A stretch of 51,165 bases of DNA, taken from positions 1-51,165 of the forward strand of contig MPUH01000482.1 in assembly GCA_001970955.1 (NCBI GenBank), given 5' to 3'. Source of the DNA: Stentor coeruleus (Eukaryota > Ciliophora > Heterotrichea > Heterotrichida > Stentoridae). Each line of letters opens with the position of its first letter. Position 1 is the first letter of the stretch. This document shows positions 20,185-30,795 of this stretch, piece by piece. Below the pieces are notes generated by a model. The model had not been told where the DNA came from and made no database searches. It was given only the letters and a program-made list of their open reading frames with translations. The translations under genes were made by a program, and so were the position numbers.

Positions 20185-21333
20185 ATGGAATCTGGGTTTC
20201 TCTCAAGCTGTCAAGAAATAAATATTTTCAACCCTCAGATCAAAGATAAAACTTTTTCAAAACACGTGAGTTATGGTATTTCAGGCCACGACAGCCAAGG
20301 AGAGTTCCAAACTTCAAGACGATACAAAGAATTCAATGCTCTAAGAAACATCCTCGCAACAAATTGGCCAGGATGTTTCGTCCCTTCAATTCCACCTAAA
20401 AAAAGCATAGTAATTACTAAAAAGGGTAATCTCCAAGCTGATTTCATAGAAAAGCGACGTTATCTTTTTGAGATTTTCCTTCGTCAAATAATCCAAATCA
20501 ATTACATCTACAACTCAGAAGAGTTTCAACAATTCATCAGAGGTCCAGATGATTATATAAAAACTTTAAGCACATTAAAAAAACAATCTTTGAACGAAAT
20601 CTCTCAGAAATATCAGAATATTTTCACAGATATCCAAACTAGTGAATTAGGGGGAAATATTATTTCAGATTCAGAAATATACTTCAAGTTTACAATTTCA
20701 AAACTTGAATCTTTTTCGAATATATGCAAAAAGAACCAAGTTCATTATGAGTTGTATAATAAGTATTTGTCAAGGACTTTTGCTTGTGCTAACAAAATCC
20801 AAGAAAAATACCAAATGTATGGAAAAAGCTATCCAGCAATCCCATGGCGAGGCGAAGTGATAAATCCTTTCGATGCACTTTTTCTATGGACTCAATCTGA
20901 GATGCTTGATTTCCAAGGGATACTCGAAGTGGTTAATCAAAGAGGAGAAATAATTAAAGCAAGGGAAAAAATCGAAGAAAAAGTTGAAAATGAACATAGA
21001 AACTTAGTCAAAACACAAAGTGGAAAAAAAAGTTTAAGTCAGAAAATCAATAAGAAAAGTAATAGTGATTGCATTGCTGAAGCGGAAAAAACACTTGAAG
21101 AAACGAAAAATGAGTTGGAAAATGTGAAGAAACTTGAGGAAATAATTACTATGAGGCTTGTTGAGGTGTATTTACCGAATTTTAAACAGAGGAAAGGTGA
21201 AGGGTTTGCTATGATGATGGAAAGGTTTATTGATGCTAGTATTTCTGAGATGGATATGTTGTTAAAACATGCTAGTGATTTGCCGCAGATTTTTTCTAAG
21301 TCGAAAACAGAGATTGTTGAAGCTTCTAACTGA
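20185..21333 (+). CDS. PX-domain sorting nexin with a BAR-like helical region
   Basis: The 382-residue protein starts with a PX domain at about 10-120. The phosphoinositide-binding signature is present: SRRYKEF (44-50), the proline-rich PSIPPKK (67-73) and the basic helix FIEKRRYLFEIFLRQI (87-102). These residues usually bind phosphatidylinositol 3-phosphate on endosomes. The rest is mostly helical with a charged coiled-coil stretch at about 270-335, compatible with a BAR dimer domain as in SNX-BAR proteins. The domain order and length fit a sorting nexin that shapes endosomal membranes for cargo recycling. Which subfamily (SNX4-, SNX7- or Vps5-like) I cannot tell. It ends in TGA. Its N-terminus has no signal or membrane segment. 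Confidence 0.85.
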   Translation: MESGFLSSCQEINIFNPQIKDKTFSKHVSYGISGHDSQGEFQTSRRYKEFNALRNILATNWPGCFVPSIPPKKSIVITKKGNLQADFIEKRRYLFEIFLRQIIQINYIYNSEEFQQFIRGPDDYIKTLSTLKKQSLNEISQKYQNIFTDIQTSELGGNIISDSEIYFKFTISKLESFSNICKKNQVHYELYNKYLSRTFACANKIQEKYQMYGKSYPAIPWRGEVINPFDALFLWTQSEMLDFQGILEVVNQRGEIIKAREKIEEKVENEHRNLVKTQSGKKSLSQKINKKSNSDCIAEAEKTLEETKNELENVKKLEEIITMRLVEVYLPNFKQRKGEGFAMMMERFIDASISEMDMLLKHASDLPQIFSKSKTEIVEASN

Positions 21334-21719
21334 TTACTTTTTATATTGGATTTTTTAAATTTTTATAAGTGTGCACTAATGTATAATTTTAAGAGAGGAC
21401 TTAAAATTTTAGTGCTTTAAATATCAAAATCTGCTGTTTATTATTTTTTCTCAGAGTATTTATATTATAACATCATGATTGACAAATCATGACTACAAAA
21501 ACTAAATATTTTTTTCACATAAACTCATTCCTCTATCAATCCAGCCATAAATCATTCATAAAATACCACAAAATTTTACAATAAAACTATTTCCCCACAA
21601 AATCTCAATATATTAAAACCCAATAAGAATATTTATTTTCAAACTTAACATAATTAAATCATATCATTAAAATCCACTCATTATTTTATAAATCGATTAC
21701 ATTTTGAATTTCTCTAAAA
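21334..21719. other. Intergenic
   Basis: About 385 bases. The right half is C-rich on the plus strand, the usual look upstream of a plus-strand gene here. Nothing else is seen. Confidence 0.5.
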
Positions 21720-22253
21720 ATGATAACTCGTAATCCAAAAGTCGCTGATGCAATAAACAGAAGCCAAAAACAAATAGCATGTATTGACTCAGTTCTTAAT
21801 ACATCTAACAATACTGATAATTCTTATCCATCAAGAAAAGCTTCAAGACTTTTAGATCATAGCGCAGAATTAGAACCTGAGGATACATTTTATCAAAACA
21901 AATCATATGAAAGAGCACTTGATGAACTTAATTTGAAAATAAAAATCCTAGAAAATAAAGCTATTGAAGATCAAAAAGTAATAGAAACATTAAGATCTAA
22001 AGTTAAAGCATCTCAAGCTAATGATAAACTTATGATATCAAAGCTTGAATATGAGAATACACAAGCTGATAAGGTTATTAGAAATTTGAAGGAAACTTTA
22101 GCTATTGGATTAGAGGAAGAAAATAGAATGCTTAAACAAGAATTTGAGAGACTGTTAAGAATTGGAGGATTTGAAGAGAATAAAGAGCATAAAGAGCGTG
22201 ATCAGATTATACAGGATAAAAAAATTAATGGGACGCAGTATAATGGGTTCTAA
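21720..22253 (+). CDS. Small coiled-coil protein, unidentified
   Basis: The protein has 177 residues. The first 65 are polar and Ser/Asn-rich. Residues about 66-165 form a likely coiled coil (LDELNLKIKILENKAIEDQK and LEEENRMLKQEFERLLRIGG). The last residues are polar. No domain or targeting signal is recognised. The C-rich upstream sequence and full-length open frame support a real gene. It may be a structural or adaptor protein. Confidence 0.7.
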   Translation: MITRNPKVADAINRSQKQIACIDSVLNTSNNTDNSYPSRKASRLLDHSAELEPEDTFYQNKSYERALDELNLKIKILENKAIEDQKVIETLRSKVKASQANDKLMISKLEYENTQADKVIRNLKETLAIGLEEENRMLKQEFERLLRIGGFEENKEHKERDQIIQDKKINGTQYNGF

Positions 22254-22482
22254 TGAAGATTATTTAAGTATATTTTGGTTTATTTGATATAAAATACATG
22301 ATTTTTTTGGGATATTAAATTGTAATATTATATCAACTTTACTATAAAAAATGCATCAAGATTAAGCATGGCAAACAAAAATATCATTAACCATAGTTAA
22401 AAATGCTAAAATCCTAACTTAAAAACCCAAATCATTTTTACACATTCCAAATACTAATCCTAATCAAACCCTTTTCAAATCC

Positions 22483-23247
22483 CTAAGGCTTTTTAAACAA
22501 CTTATTAATATTCTTTTCTCCTAGAGTATTGATATAAAACCCATTAAGCACTTTATGAAGTAATCCAACCATTTTATCATCCATCATCTCATTTCTATCT
22601 AAATTCAAATACAAAGTTTTATTCCCAGGTATGTTCAACCTATAATTTTGTGAGTAAATCTCATCAAGCCCAGTGCATTTTCCAATATCAATTTTTAGTT
22701 CTGAATCATTAAACTAAATAACTTTTACAGTAAAAGCACTATGAAATGTGAAAAGAAGATGTTTTCCATCATTCATTAAGTAGATATTCTTAATAAACCT
22801 TCTTGAAAAAATCTCAACTGTTGCGGCAATTCCAATGCCTAATGCTAAGAGACTTGAAGTCATAATCAAATATCCGTATTTCCCAGGGATAATCGGGTAC
22901 ATATATTCAGTAAGAGTTAGATACCCATGAACTAGAATAAACCCCAAATTAATTGGTGCGTATACACGTAGAAAAGTCTATTTTATAATTACTGTAGCAC
23001 TTGGAGTTGTGAATATCATCAATTTACCATCTGAGTCAAATGGAAGAGGAAAGTTGGGTCTGAAGAATTGGCCTGGGGTTGAAAAACACCTCGCTTTTCT
23101 TAGTATGTGAATCATTTTTTTTATATATTTATGATTAAAAATTCTATTAGGAATATAAGGATAAATTTTTTTGGTTAGAGGTTTAGATACTTTTTTAGAT
23201 AAGATTTGAAGAGGAGGGAAAAAAATACGTGATTTAGGAATATGCAT
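22483..23247 (-). CDS. Two-pass membrane protein, TMEM70/TMEM186-like, probably mitochondrial (two 15-nt introns)
   Basis: Three open pieces on the minus strand join when two 15-nt introns (22978-22992 and 22714-22728, both phase 0, both ending in an in-frame TAG) are removed. The product has 244 residues. The first 60 are basic with almost no acidic residues (SKKVSKPLTKKIYPYIPNR), as in mitochondrial presequences. Two hydrophobic segments follow, roughly at 92-112 and 121-144. After them comes SRRFIKNIYLMNDGKHLLF, which resembles the conserved strand after the hairpin of the TMEM70/TMEM186/TMEM223 group. These proteins help assemble respiratory complexes in the inner membrane. The family call rests on layout and one motif, so it is tentative; the exon structure is much surer. 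Confidence 0.7.
22714..22728 (-). other. 15-nt intron 2 of the two-pass membrane protein gene
   Basis: Minus-strand sequence GTAAAAGTTATTTAG, phase 0, with an in-frame TAG at its end. The frame continues on both sides. Confidence 0.88.
22978..22992 (-). other. 15-nt intron 1 of the two-pass membrane protein gene
   Basis: Minus-strand sequence GTAATTATAAAATAG, phase 0, with an in-frame TAG. Removal joins two open frames. Confidence 0.88.
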
Positions 23248-23308
23248 GATGCAATTATATTGGAAGAAGACATTTTGGGTATTTATTAGTGATTATAAAG
23301 GCTAGAAA

Positions 23309-23647
23309 ATGTCAGGAAGCTTCAAAACTTACCCTAGAGCGATTTTGACACATAATGAGGTTGAATATGACCCTGATCGTGTTGATAGATATGGGCACAA
23401 CTTCAAATTCATGGAGCAGCACATATCTTTCAAAGATAATGTTTTGGAAGAGCCGCTTGAAAGCATTTTGGAGATTGAACAGATTAATATGGTGTCCAAA
23501 GATAAGATAGAAGAGGAAGGCAGTGAAGAAATTGACGATGAAGATAAAAAGGACAACAATAAAAAACTGAAAATTGATGGAAAGGTAGAAAAACCAAAAC
23601 GGGGACAGAATTCCAAGTGCAAGCGTTGCAGTTGCATTATACAGTAA
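23309..23647 (+). CDS. Small acidic protein with Ras-like CaaX prenylation tail
   Basis: The protein has 112 residues. The first half is neutral to acidic. The middle is strongly acidic (IEEEGSEEIDDEDKKDNN). The end is basic and cysteine-rich: GKVEKPKRGQNSKCKRCSCIIQ read in two parts, a polybasic stretch followed by CKRCSC and the terminal CIIQ. CIIQ fits the CaaX rule (two aliphatic residues, then Gln), which predicts farnesylation; the nearby cysteines could be palmitoylated, as in H- and N-Ras. No GTPase motifs are present, so it is not a Ras protein. A membrane-anchored acidic adaptor is likely. It is divergent from the mitochondrial-type gene; the two starts are only about 60 bp apart and must share a start region. 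Confidence 0.75.
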   Translation: MSGSFKTYPRAILTHNEVEYDPDRVDRYGHNFKFMEQHISFKDNVLEEPLESILEIEQINMVSKDKIEEEGSEEIDDEDKKDNNKKLKIDGKVEKPKRGQNSKCKRCSCIIQ

Positions 23648-24554
23648 ACATTAATAATATTAGGATTTTAGGTTTTTTTTATATTAAATTACTAATAAAA
23701 GGGTTTTATATGCTAAATTCATTGGGTTACAAAACATAATTTTTGGATATGTTAAAAATTGTTGAAAGGTTAAAGTGAATGATTAGAGATATATTAGATG
23801 GATGATTGAAAAAATGTTGTGGAAAATATATATGGAGATATAAAGGATATATTATTAGGGTAGATTATTATTTTATATGAAATATGTTTAAGGCTAGAAG
23901 GAGGATTTTTATGAAAATTTATTGAGATTGTATGAGGATGTGATTTAATGGATAAATTGCGAGCTAGGATATATGATATTTATAATAACTTTATGATCCT
24001 TTAGATAATAAGAAACTCTTTGTTTTTGCGAGTTTTTTAAATTGGAATTTTTATTATTGTTTATATTTTAGTATAGTAGTCATGCTGAATATAAAATTGA
24101 GGGGAAATTTTTTGTTGGTAGAGTAAATATGTTTACCTTAAAAGGTATCTTCCTAGGAAAACCTCAAGAAAATATTCTAATATTAAGTAAATTATAAATC
24201 ACAATTATATAGTAAAATTTTGCAGCCAACTTACACTTAAATAAAAAAAATTAAAATTAAAAAACAGAGACAAATATCAACCCACCAAAAATATATCTTT
24301 TAACTTTTTCTAAAAGTGCAAACAAGTCCTTAGCCCTAAAAATATCCAAAATTTTATCCTATTAAAATTCACTTCTCTTTAAAAACTTACTTTCCATTCT
24401 TCAATCACATCAAAAAATCCCAACAATCCAAATCATACAAAATATCATAACCTAACCATAAAATCCAAAAATCTTTTTTCTAAAAGCCCTCTAAGTATAA
24501 AATCCATACCAAACCCTTCTAAACCACTTTCTGTATAAAAAAATTCCTATAAAA
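23648..24554. other. Intergenic with a sharp strand-composition switch
   Basis: About 900 bases between two plus-strand genes. Up to about 24130 the plus strand is G- and T-rich; from about 24200 to 24550 it is C- and A-rich. The switch marks where the 3' flank of one gene meets the 5' flank of the next. No gene is supported inside. Confidence 0.55.
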
Positions 24555-25403
24555 ATGCTTTCCAGGGTGAGTAACTTCTTAAGAACCTCAGTCGTCCATA
24601 CCAAAATCAACGGCCAAATAAACACTGAACTGTAAAACCCATACAGAACCAGACGTATAGTCAACGAATTCAGCCGAATTAAATTCTCAACCCCTAAACT
24701 TATCGCAGTATCCATAAACACCAGTCAAGGTTCCTATGGTCAAGCTGAAGAACTTTCAAAAGCAATTCATTCATTCGCTCACAAATTTGATTGTCCAGTC
24801 TACACTTTTGCTGAAGATATTGCCGCTGGTCCTGGATATTATCTTTTAGCATCAGGCAACAGAGTTTTTGCTGATAGTTTTTCTCTTATCGGTGGAATTT
24901 CAACTAATAGTAAAACTCTTGATCTTATAAAATTCAGTAAAAACACTGGGGTTAAATATAATCTTGAATCTGTTGGGAAAAATAAAGTTAGAATACATCC
25001 TTTTCAAGAACTTAAAGATGATGATAAGAAATGGATGCAAATGTTATTAGAAGAAAAGTTGAAATTGATTAAAAATAGTATTTTAGAAAAAAGAGGACAT
25101 AAAATACCAAGGGATCAGGAAAAAGAAACTTTAGCTCTAGGTGGAGATGTTTTTTTAGGGTCAAAAGCTGTTGAATTAGGACTTGTTGATTCAATTAATT
25201 GCTTTAGAGGGATTGTGACGAAAGAATATGATGAGAGTAGGATTATTAATTTACCAAGAAGAAATACTTTTGGTGGAGGTGTTAAGAATTTAACTTCTGG
25301 GATTGATATTAGAAGTGAAAAAATTGTGGAAGTTATTGACGAGATCCCTGATAAGATCTTAGCAAATCGTCATAGTTTTAATAGTTATATTAATAACTTT
25401 TAG
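24555..25403 (+). CDS. S49 (SppA/SohB-like) peptidase homologue, probably inactive (one 15-nt intron)
   Basis: ATG at 24555 and a 15-nt intron (24632-24646) give 277 residues. Residues about 43-115 follow the core of S49 signal peptide peptidases: KLIAVSINTSQGSYGQAEEL (usual pattern LRINSPGGS), CPVYTFAED, then AAGPGYYLLASGNRVFADS and LIGGIS (usual AASGGYY-I-A-AD-I-A and GSIGV). The serine of AASGGYY is the nucleophile in the family; here that position is Gly87. The lysine partner region (VGKNKVRIHPF) is kept. No signal peptide or membrane helix is present. The fold is therefore likely retained but proteolysis is doubtful. The C-terminal 45 residues lie outside the family core. Confidence 0.82.
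24632..24646 (+). other. 15-nt intron of the S49-like gene
   Basis: Sequence GTAAAACCCATACAG, phase 2. If kept, it creates an in-frame TAA at once (CTG TAA). Splicing joins INTEL to TRRIV and opens the whole N-terminus. Confidence 0.88.
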
Positions 25404-25907
25404 AAGATTTTTTTTGATAGTGACTTTGTTAGAGAATTTCTTTTATATGTGAGATTTGAGAGTATTATGCTATGAGAAAATATCATGATAAGTGATGAAT
25501 AGGTAAAACTATGATGGAAAGGCTTTTTAAGAGGTGAAATTAAGAATATAATTGAGAATTATGATAAAGTAAATACTTTATGAAATAAAATATGGTAGAA
25601 ATTTGTGTTAAATAAGTATGTTTATTGATATGGAGTTATGATAAAAGAAATGTAGATAGCTTAAATGATTTGGTAAGACATGTAATTTTGATTTTAAGTG
25701 ATTTTATTCACTTTGTGTAGAGAGGTGATTAATAGATTCATATATAAAATTTTTAAATACACTAAATTAGTCTGGATAAAATAATTTTATATAATTATGC
25801 CAATAATTTATAGTCAGTTATTGTTATTAACCGATAATAACCCATTAGGAATCTTTCATAATAATTTACTATCTTTTATAATTCTAATCAGCCTTAAAAA
25901 GCTTATC
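25404..25907. other. Intergenic between convergent genes
   Basis: About 500 bases. The left part is G-rich on the plus strand (3' flank of the S49-like gene). I see no gene or repeat. Confidence 0.5.
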
Positions 25908-28634
25908 CTAGTTTGAATACAGCATCCTAATCATATCTTCAGTCATTTTCTCAGGTTTTTTCTTCCAACTAAACAGCGCATCTCTATTAAAATCACCATC
26001 TCTTAAATCTTCAAGTTCTTTAATCCTCATATTCAACATAGAAATCTTATTCTCTTTTTCTGATATACTTATTTTCAAATGGAAGTTTTCATTCAATTTA
26101 TCAGAATTAGCGATTTTTAATGCTTCCTTTTCTTGAAACATTGCTTCAATCTTCATATCAAACTCTTCAGTTAAATTTTTTATTTGTGAATTCAATAAAG
26201 ATATAGTATTTTTAGCATCATCAAGTTCCAATCTAAGTTTTTTATTCTCTTTTTTACTTAAAGCTTTAAGATTTTTGATTTCTGTCTCGCTGCTATTAAG
26301 AAATTCTTGTAATTCATTGATTTGTTTTATGAAGGAGTTTGTGTTAAGTTGCATTTTGATTTTTATATTGTTTTCTATATCTTTGATAAGCTTTTCTCTA
26401 TTATCTTCATGGAATTTTAGATTTTTTTCCAGTTTGGACGAGTTTTGGATTTCAGATGTCAAGTCTTTTTGAAGCATTTCATTTGTTTGTGTGAGGACTG
26501 AGACCAACTGTTTGAGTTCTTCGCATTCTTTGTATATACCACGATGAGTTATTTGGTAGAAGTCATATTCTTGTTTAAATTCTTGCATAACTTTAATAGT
26601 CTCAGCTCTATCAGACAATGCTTGCTCCAAGTCAATTCTCAGTTTAGCAATCTTCTCATCAGCAGTATTTTTATCATTTTCTTCTTTATAATACAATTTC
26701 TCTCTTTCATGTTTCTCATGCATTTTTTCACTCTTTATCTGAATATTTTCCAAACTTGCTTTTTTTTCTTCTATAACACTTTTATATTTCTCTAACTCAC
26801 TACATTTTTTCTTCATTTCCTCATTTTCTTTATACAATTTTTTAACATTGATTTTCAATTCTTCAATTTTTTGTATGTGTTGCTCATTAGATTTTTCTAA
26901 TAATTCTACTTCATTAACTAATGTTTGTGTATAATATTCAAATTTGTCTATAGCCAAATCATTATCTGTTTTTGCTGTCATAGAATCCTGCAATTTTATA
27001 ATAAGTTCATGATTTTCAGTTTCTAAAGCTTTTTTTTTATTCTCAAGGGCATTAGTATGATTTTTAGCTTCACCAAGCATTTCTTTGTATTCATTTTTTT
27101 CTATAATCGCATGTTTTTTCTCTTGTAAAATCTCAGAAATCTGCTCGTCTCTTAAAGAAATCTCAGACGTTAAAACTTCACAATGCTTCTGAGCTAAAGA
27201 TAACTCATGGGTAAGTTTCATAATTTTCTCAATAATCTCAGTGTTTTTAATAACAATTCCATCAATAAACTCCCCATGTGCTTTTTTTTCCAGATTTTTT
27301 TCATTCTTGATATTCTGTATTTCTATACTTTTTAGTTCAACCATATGTTTCAATAAAGCTCTTTCTTGCTCATAATCCGCTAAGGCTCCAGAACATTCAG
27401 CTCTTATTAGTTTAGCATTTAATTCTTCAATTTTTTTACATGATGTGTTATTTAAAATCTCATATTTTGCTTTAATTTCATGTAATTCAATAATATTATC
27501 AATCATTATCCCTTGTCCTTCAATATTTTGTTTTGAAAAATTCTGTATTTGGCTTTTCAAGTTTTCTATAACCAGTTCTAGTTCTTCAGTAGGTCGTTTT
27601 ATATTAGCTTGGATTTGATTTTTAACTTGTCTTGCCCTTTCAGCAAAGACTAAAGAACTTAAAGTATTTTCTTCATCATTTTGGCTTAGTGATCCTGTGA
27701 CAATAAGAGTAGTCCTTGAATTTCCCCCAAATGCATCTTTCATAAGCATTGTCAATTTGCTTTCTTTATATGGTATATGGTCAATATTTTTATTGGTAAG
27801 ACTCATAATACAATGTCCTAAAGCATTAAGACTTAGATTTATGACATGCGCTTCTCGATGCTCTTGGCCTGAAATTTTAGGGTTTATTTCACTTCCAGCT
27901 AAGTCTATTAAAGATAATTTGCTGTTTATAACACTCCCATCTAGTAAAATTTGTTGGCAAGTTATTATTAGCATAGTGTTTGATTTACTGTTTCTAAAGT
28001 CTTGACCTATTGAATATATAATTTTGTTTGATAAGCCAACGGATATACACTCAAAAACTCCTTGAGGACTGTTGACAAGTTTTTCTTCCATACCTAGGAC
28101 ACTCATCCCATCAGTGAATTCTTTGATTTTAAGGTTTTGTGACGGAGGTATTGCCAAGATATCATTGATACACTCATTATATATTTCTATGAAATTCACT
28201 TTTACTATATATTTTGTCCCTAAAAGTTTCCCAATATCAATATTTTGGAATATTTGTAATACAACTCTAGGGATTAAACCAAATAAAGATTCAGTTTCTG
28301 AAGTTAGGTCATATGATTGATTAACTAGCAATTCAGCTACTTTTTCAGGGCCAAGCATAGTAAATGTTTTTCCAGTTCCTTTATGTCCATATGCTAGAAT
28401 TGTTGTGTTAAATCCATCCATGCTGTTTAGAAATTACAATTTTTTTAGGGAAGTGCTGGTAGTTTTTAAGTACAGGTCAGATTGTGATGCACTTGGACTA
28501 AGGACCGAATCTAATGTGAACAGATGATTTTTTGCCTTATGTTTGATTGTGGAATCACTTAATTCCCAGTTATTCAAGGCTATCAGATCGCTTTCGGGAC
28601 CACGAAATCTTGCCACCACATTTACGGACTCCAT
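25908..28634 (-). CDS. Kinesin motor protein with long coiled-coil stalk (one 15-nt intron)
   Basis: ATG at 28634 and a 15-nt intron (28423-28437) give 903 residues. The motor domain is N-terminal, about 1-340: FMDGFNTTILAYGHKGTGKT with the P-loop at 78-85, VNFIEIYNE, DLAGSE (239-244), HIPYKESKLTMLMKDAFGG and LSSLVFAERARQVKN before the neck. Switch I is aberrant: the normal N-x-x-SSRSH is replaced by DFRNSKSNTM (about 207-216). The first beta strands are also short. From about 350 to 860 the protein is coiled coil, for example LEKKAHGEFIDGIVIKNTEI and many more heptads. The tail has no recognised cargo domain. An N-terminal motor usually means movement to microtubule plus ends, but the altered switch I makes normal ATP turnover uncertain. 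The subfamily is not clear. Confidence 0.92.
28423..28437 (-). other. 15-nt intron of the kinesin gene
   Basis: Minus-strand sequence GTAATTTCTAAACAG, phase 2. If kept, it gives TTG TAA at once. Splicing makes KKF-MDGFNTT and restores the standard kinesin strand before the P-loop, which is strong support. Confidence 0.95.
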
Positions 28635-29519
28635 ATTTACTAGAGCTAATTTTCTCTTATGATTAACCTTTTTATATATAATTATGATTATTATATTAAA
28701 AGGTTGAGTAGATAAAGCTTGAAAATCTGTATGAAAAAAATTATAGGATTAGATTTTGAAAGGTGCTTTTTCTAGTTTATGTGTTTTGGATTGAATATAC
28801 TGGATTATTTTAATTAGATCATTTTGGGGTAAATATTTGAATACAAAATTCATTGATTAAAAATTTATAATTTTGGTTTTAGAGAAATTTTGAAAAGTAT
28901 TGGATTTAAAATAAGTTGATTGGCGATTATGATTGTGAATATTTAGTTTCTCATATGTTGTAAGGATATTAAATAAAGTAGATTATGTATATCTGAGTTA
29001 TTATTATGATAGTAGGGGCGAAGTAAGAATTGGATGATATTTTACTTGAAATGATGAAAAATTATGTGATATATATAATAAAATTTTATATTAGAAAACA
29101 AAAAGTTGATTATGTTTTAGGTTATATGATGAAATTGAGCTGATTATTAATTTTTGTGTTATTAAAAGAAAATATAAGCTTGGAATTATTGTCGGTACTT
29201 TTATAACAAATTTTCTTAGTAATAACAACAAAACATCATTTGACTAAAGTTTAAATTTTGCTTGTTATAACTTTTCTAAGATAATTTTTGGCATTTTAAG
29301 AATTGTATAAAGTATTGCTATGAATACACAGACTAGTTACAATCTTATATTTATAATCATATTTGGATAATATTTATGATGAAATACTAGTCTTTAATTT
29401 TAATAGGTAAAAAACTTGGTAAATGGGTAATAAAACAATGAGATTGTAGCATAAAGTTAGCTTGTTTTAAGTATAAAAATTAAACATTTTATGAATTCGT
29501 ACTTTCATATCTAAATGCC
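28635..29519. other. Intergenic
   Basis: About 885 bases between two minus-strand genes. The left half is G-rich on the plus strand, that is C-rich on the sense strand upstream of kinesin. I see no gene, RNA or repeat. Confidence 0.5.
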
Positions 29520-30443
29520 TTAATTATTATTAAAACTAATTGAAGAACAAGACCTCCTACAATGTCTTTCAGTTCTAGATTTGCTTATCGTTGAATTAAT
29601 ACTAGACTTCCTCGTATACTGACGATTAATTTGATTATTTTTCTCATCTAAAGAAGTATTTCCAACTGATCCAGAGACAGAGTGTCTTGTACTTAAACTC
29701 TTAGTAAAATTCTTTTGATTTTCTAAAAACATTTGAGACTCTAAAGCATGTTTTCTTAAGTCAAAAGATTTGATTAACACAACAGTCTCTGGGTTTAAAA
29801 GCTTAGTTGAAAATTCCTTTAAAGATATTGATTTCTGGCTACTATGGATTATTTTCCTTATAAAAACACTTAATAGTTTATGTTTGGCATTACAAAGGGC
29901 TTCGATTTGTTTTGCTAGGATTTTACTTTCATTGAATTTATGCATAGCATAAAATGGTAAGGCTTCTAATACAATCCATAAAATATCTTGAATCATCTTT
30001 TCTATTTCACTATATTTAATTAACTTCCCATCTAATTCTTCATAAAGAGAAAAAAGAAGCGCTGGTTTTTCACTTGTTAAGCATCTTCCAAATAATATGA
30101 ACATGCAGCAGAGTTTTTGGGAATTGTACATAACCGCTTGCTTACTATAAGTCGATTGCTCTTTAAATTGGTTATAAAATTCAGAAAAACCTTCGATTTT
30201 CAGTCCTAATATATTAAAAGCTTTAATAAGATTGCATTCAGTAATTTCCTTTGAATAAGAATACCTTTTTAAAGTGCTTATAAGGATTTCTGATTGAAAT
30301 GAGTGAATATTCAATGCTCCTTCAGCATTAATATAGCTCATTAAATCAATACTATTCGTCGATTTTTGGATTTTCAGCTTGCCCTTCTTTTCTTCTTTTT
30401 CATCTTCCAATGTTTTTTCTATTGTAGATTCTGAGCAGCCCAT
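29520..30443 (-). CDS. N-myristoylation-type MGC protein, paralogue 1 of 3 (degenerate EF-hand)
   Basis: The 307-residue protein starts MGCSES, a standard context for N-myristoylation of Gly2 with palmitoylation of Cys3, so it should sit on membranes. After a charged linker comes a helical core: FQSEILISTLKRYSYSKEIT, a YNSQKLCCMFILFG helix, then LYEELDGKLIKYSEIEKMIQ followed by DILWIVLEALPFYAM. The last segment aligns with an EF-hand in paralogue 2, but its calcium ligands are mostly lost here. The final 60 residues are Ser/Arg-rich and probably disordered or phosphorylated. The two genes next upstream encode the same layout, so this is a tandem family. The core resembles a much diverged neuronal-calcium-sensor or calcineurin-B type fold; exact function is unknown. 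Confidence 0.8.
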   Translation of the reverse strand: MGCSESTIEKTLEDEKEEKKGKLKIQKSTNSIDLMSYINAEGALNIHSFQSEILISTLKRYSYSKEITECNLIKAFNILGLKIEGFSEFYNQFKEQSTYSKQAVMYNSQKLCCMFILFGRCLTSEKPALLFSLYEELDGKLIKYSEIEKMIQDILWIVLEALPFYAMHKFNESKILAKQIEALCNAKHKLLSVFIRKIIHSSQKSISLKEFSTKLLNPETVVLIKSFDLRKHALESQMFLENQKNFTKSLSTRHSVSGSVGNTSLDEKNNQINRQYTRKSSINSTISKSRTERHCRRSCSSISFNNN

Positions 30444-30795
30444 ATATTTATCAGATGAAGCTTTAGATTAAAAATGGAGAATCAGTGGACATCAAAAAAA
30501 TATAAAGATTAGAATGAAGATTGATAAAAAGCAGTTATCACTAAATAAAAAAATGAATTTTAAAAAGATAGGAAATATAAGTTAATTTTTTAGTAAATTT
30601 AGATATATATTATTAGTATTTGGGAGTTTTTATTTATTAATTTCTTATAAGTATTTTCAGTATTATTTTATGAATTTTGAAATCTAGGATTTATAAAACC
30701 TTCATATTAAATTTGTTTATTTAATAGTTAAAATAAAGGTATTATAGTTATTATTTTAATCATATAAACCTATAATTATTTATAAAACCTTCATA
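30444..30795. other. Spacer with a 20-bp direct repeat
   Basis: About 350 bases between two paralogues. The word tttataaaaccttcatatta occurs near 30691 and again near 30779, where it reaches the 3' end of paralogue 2. No gene is seen. Confidence 0.5.
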
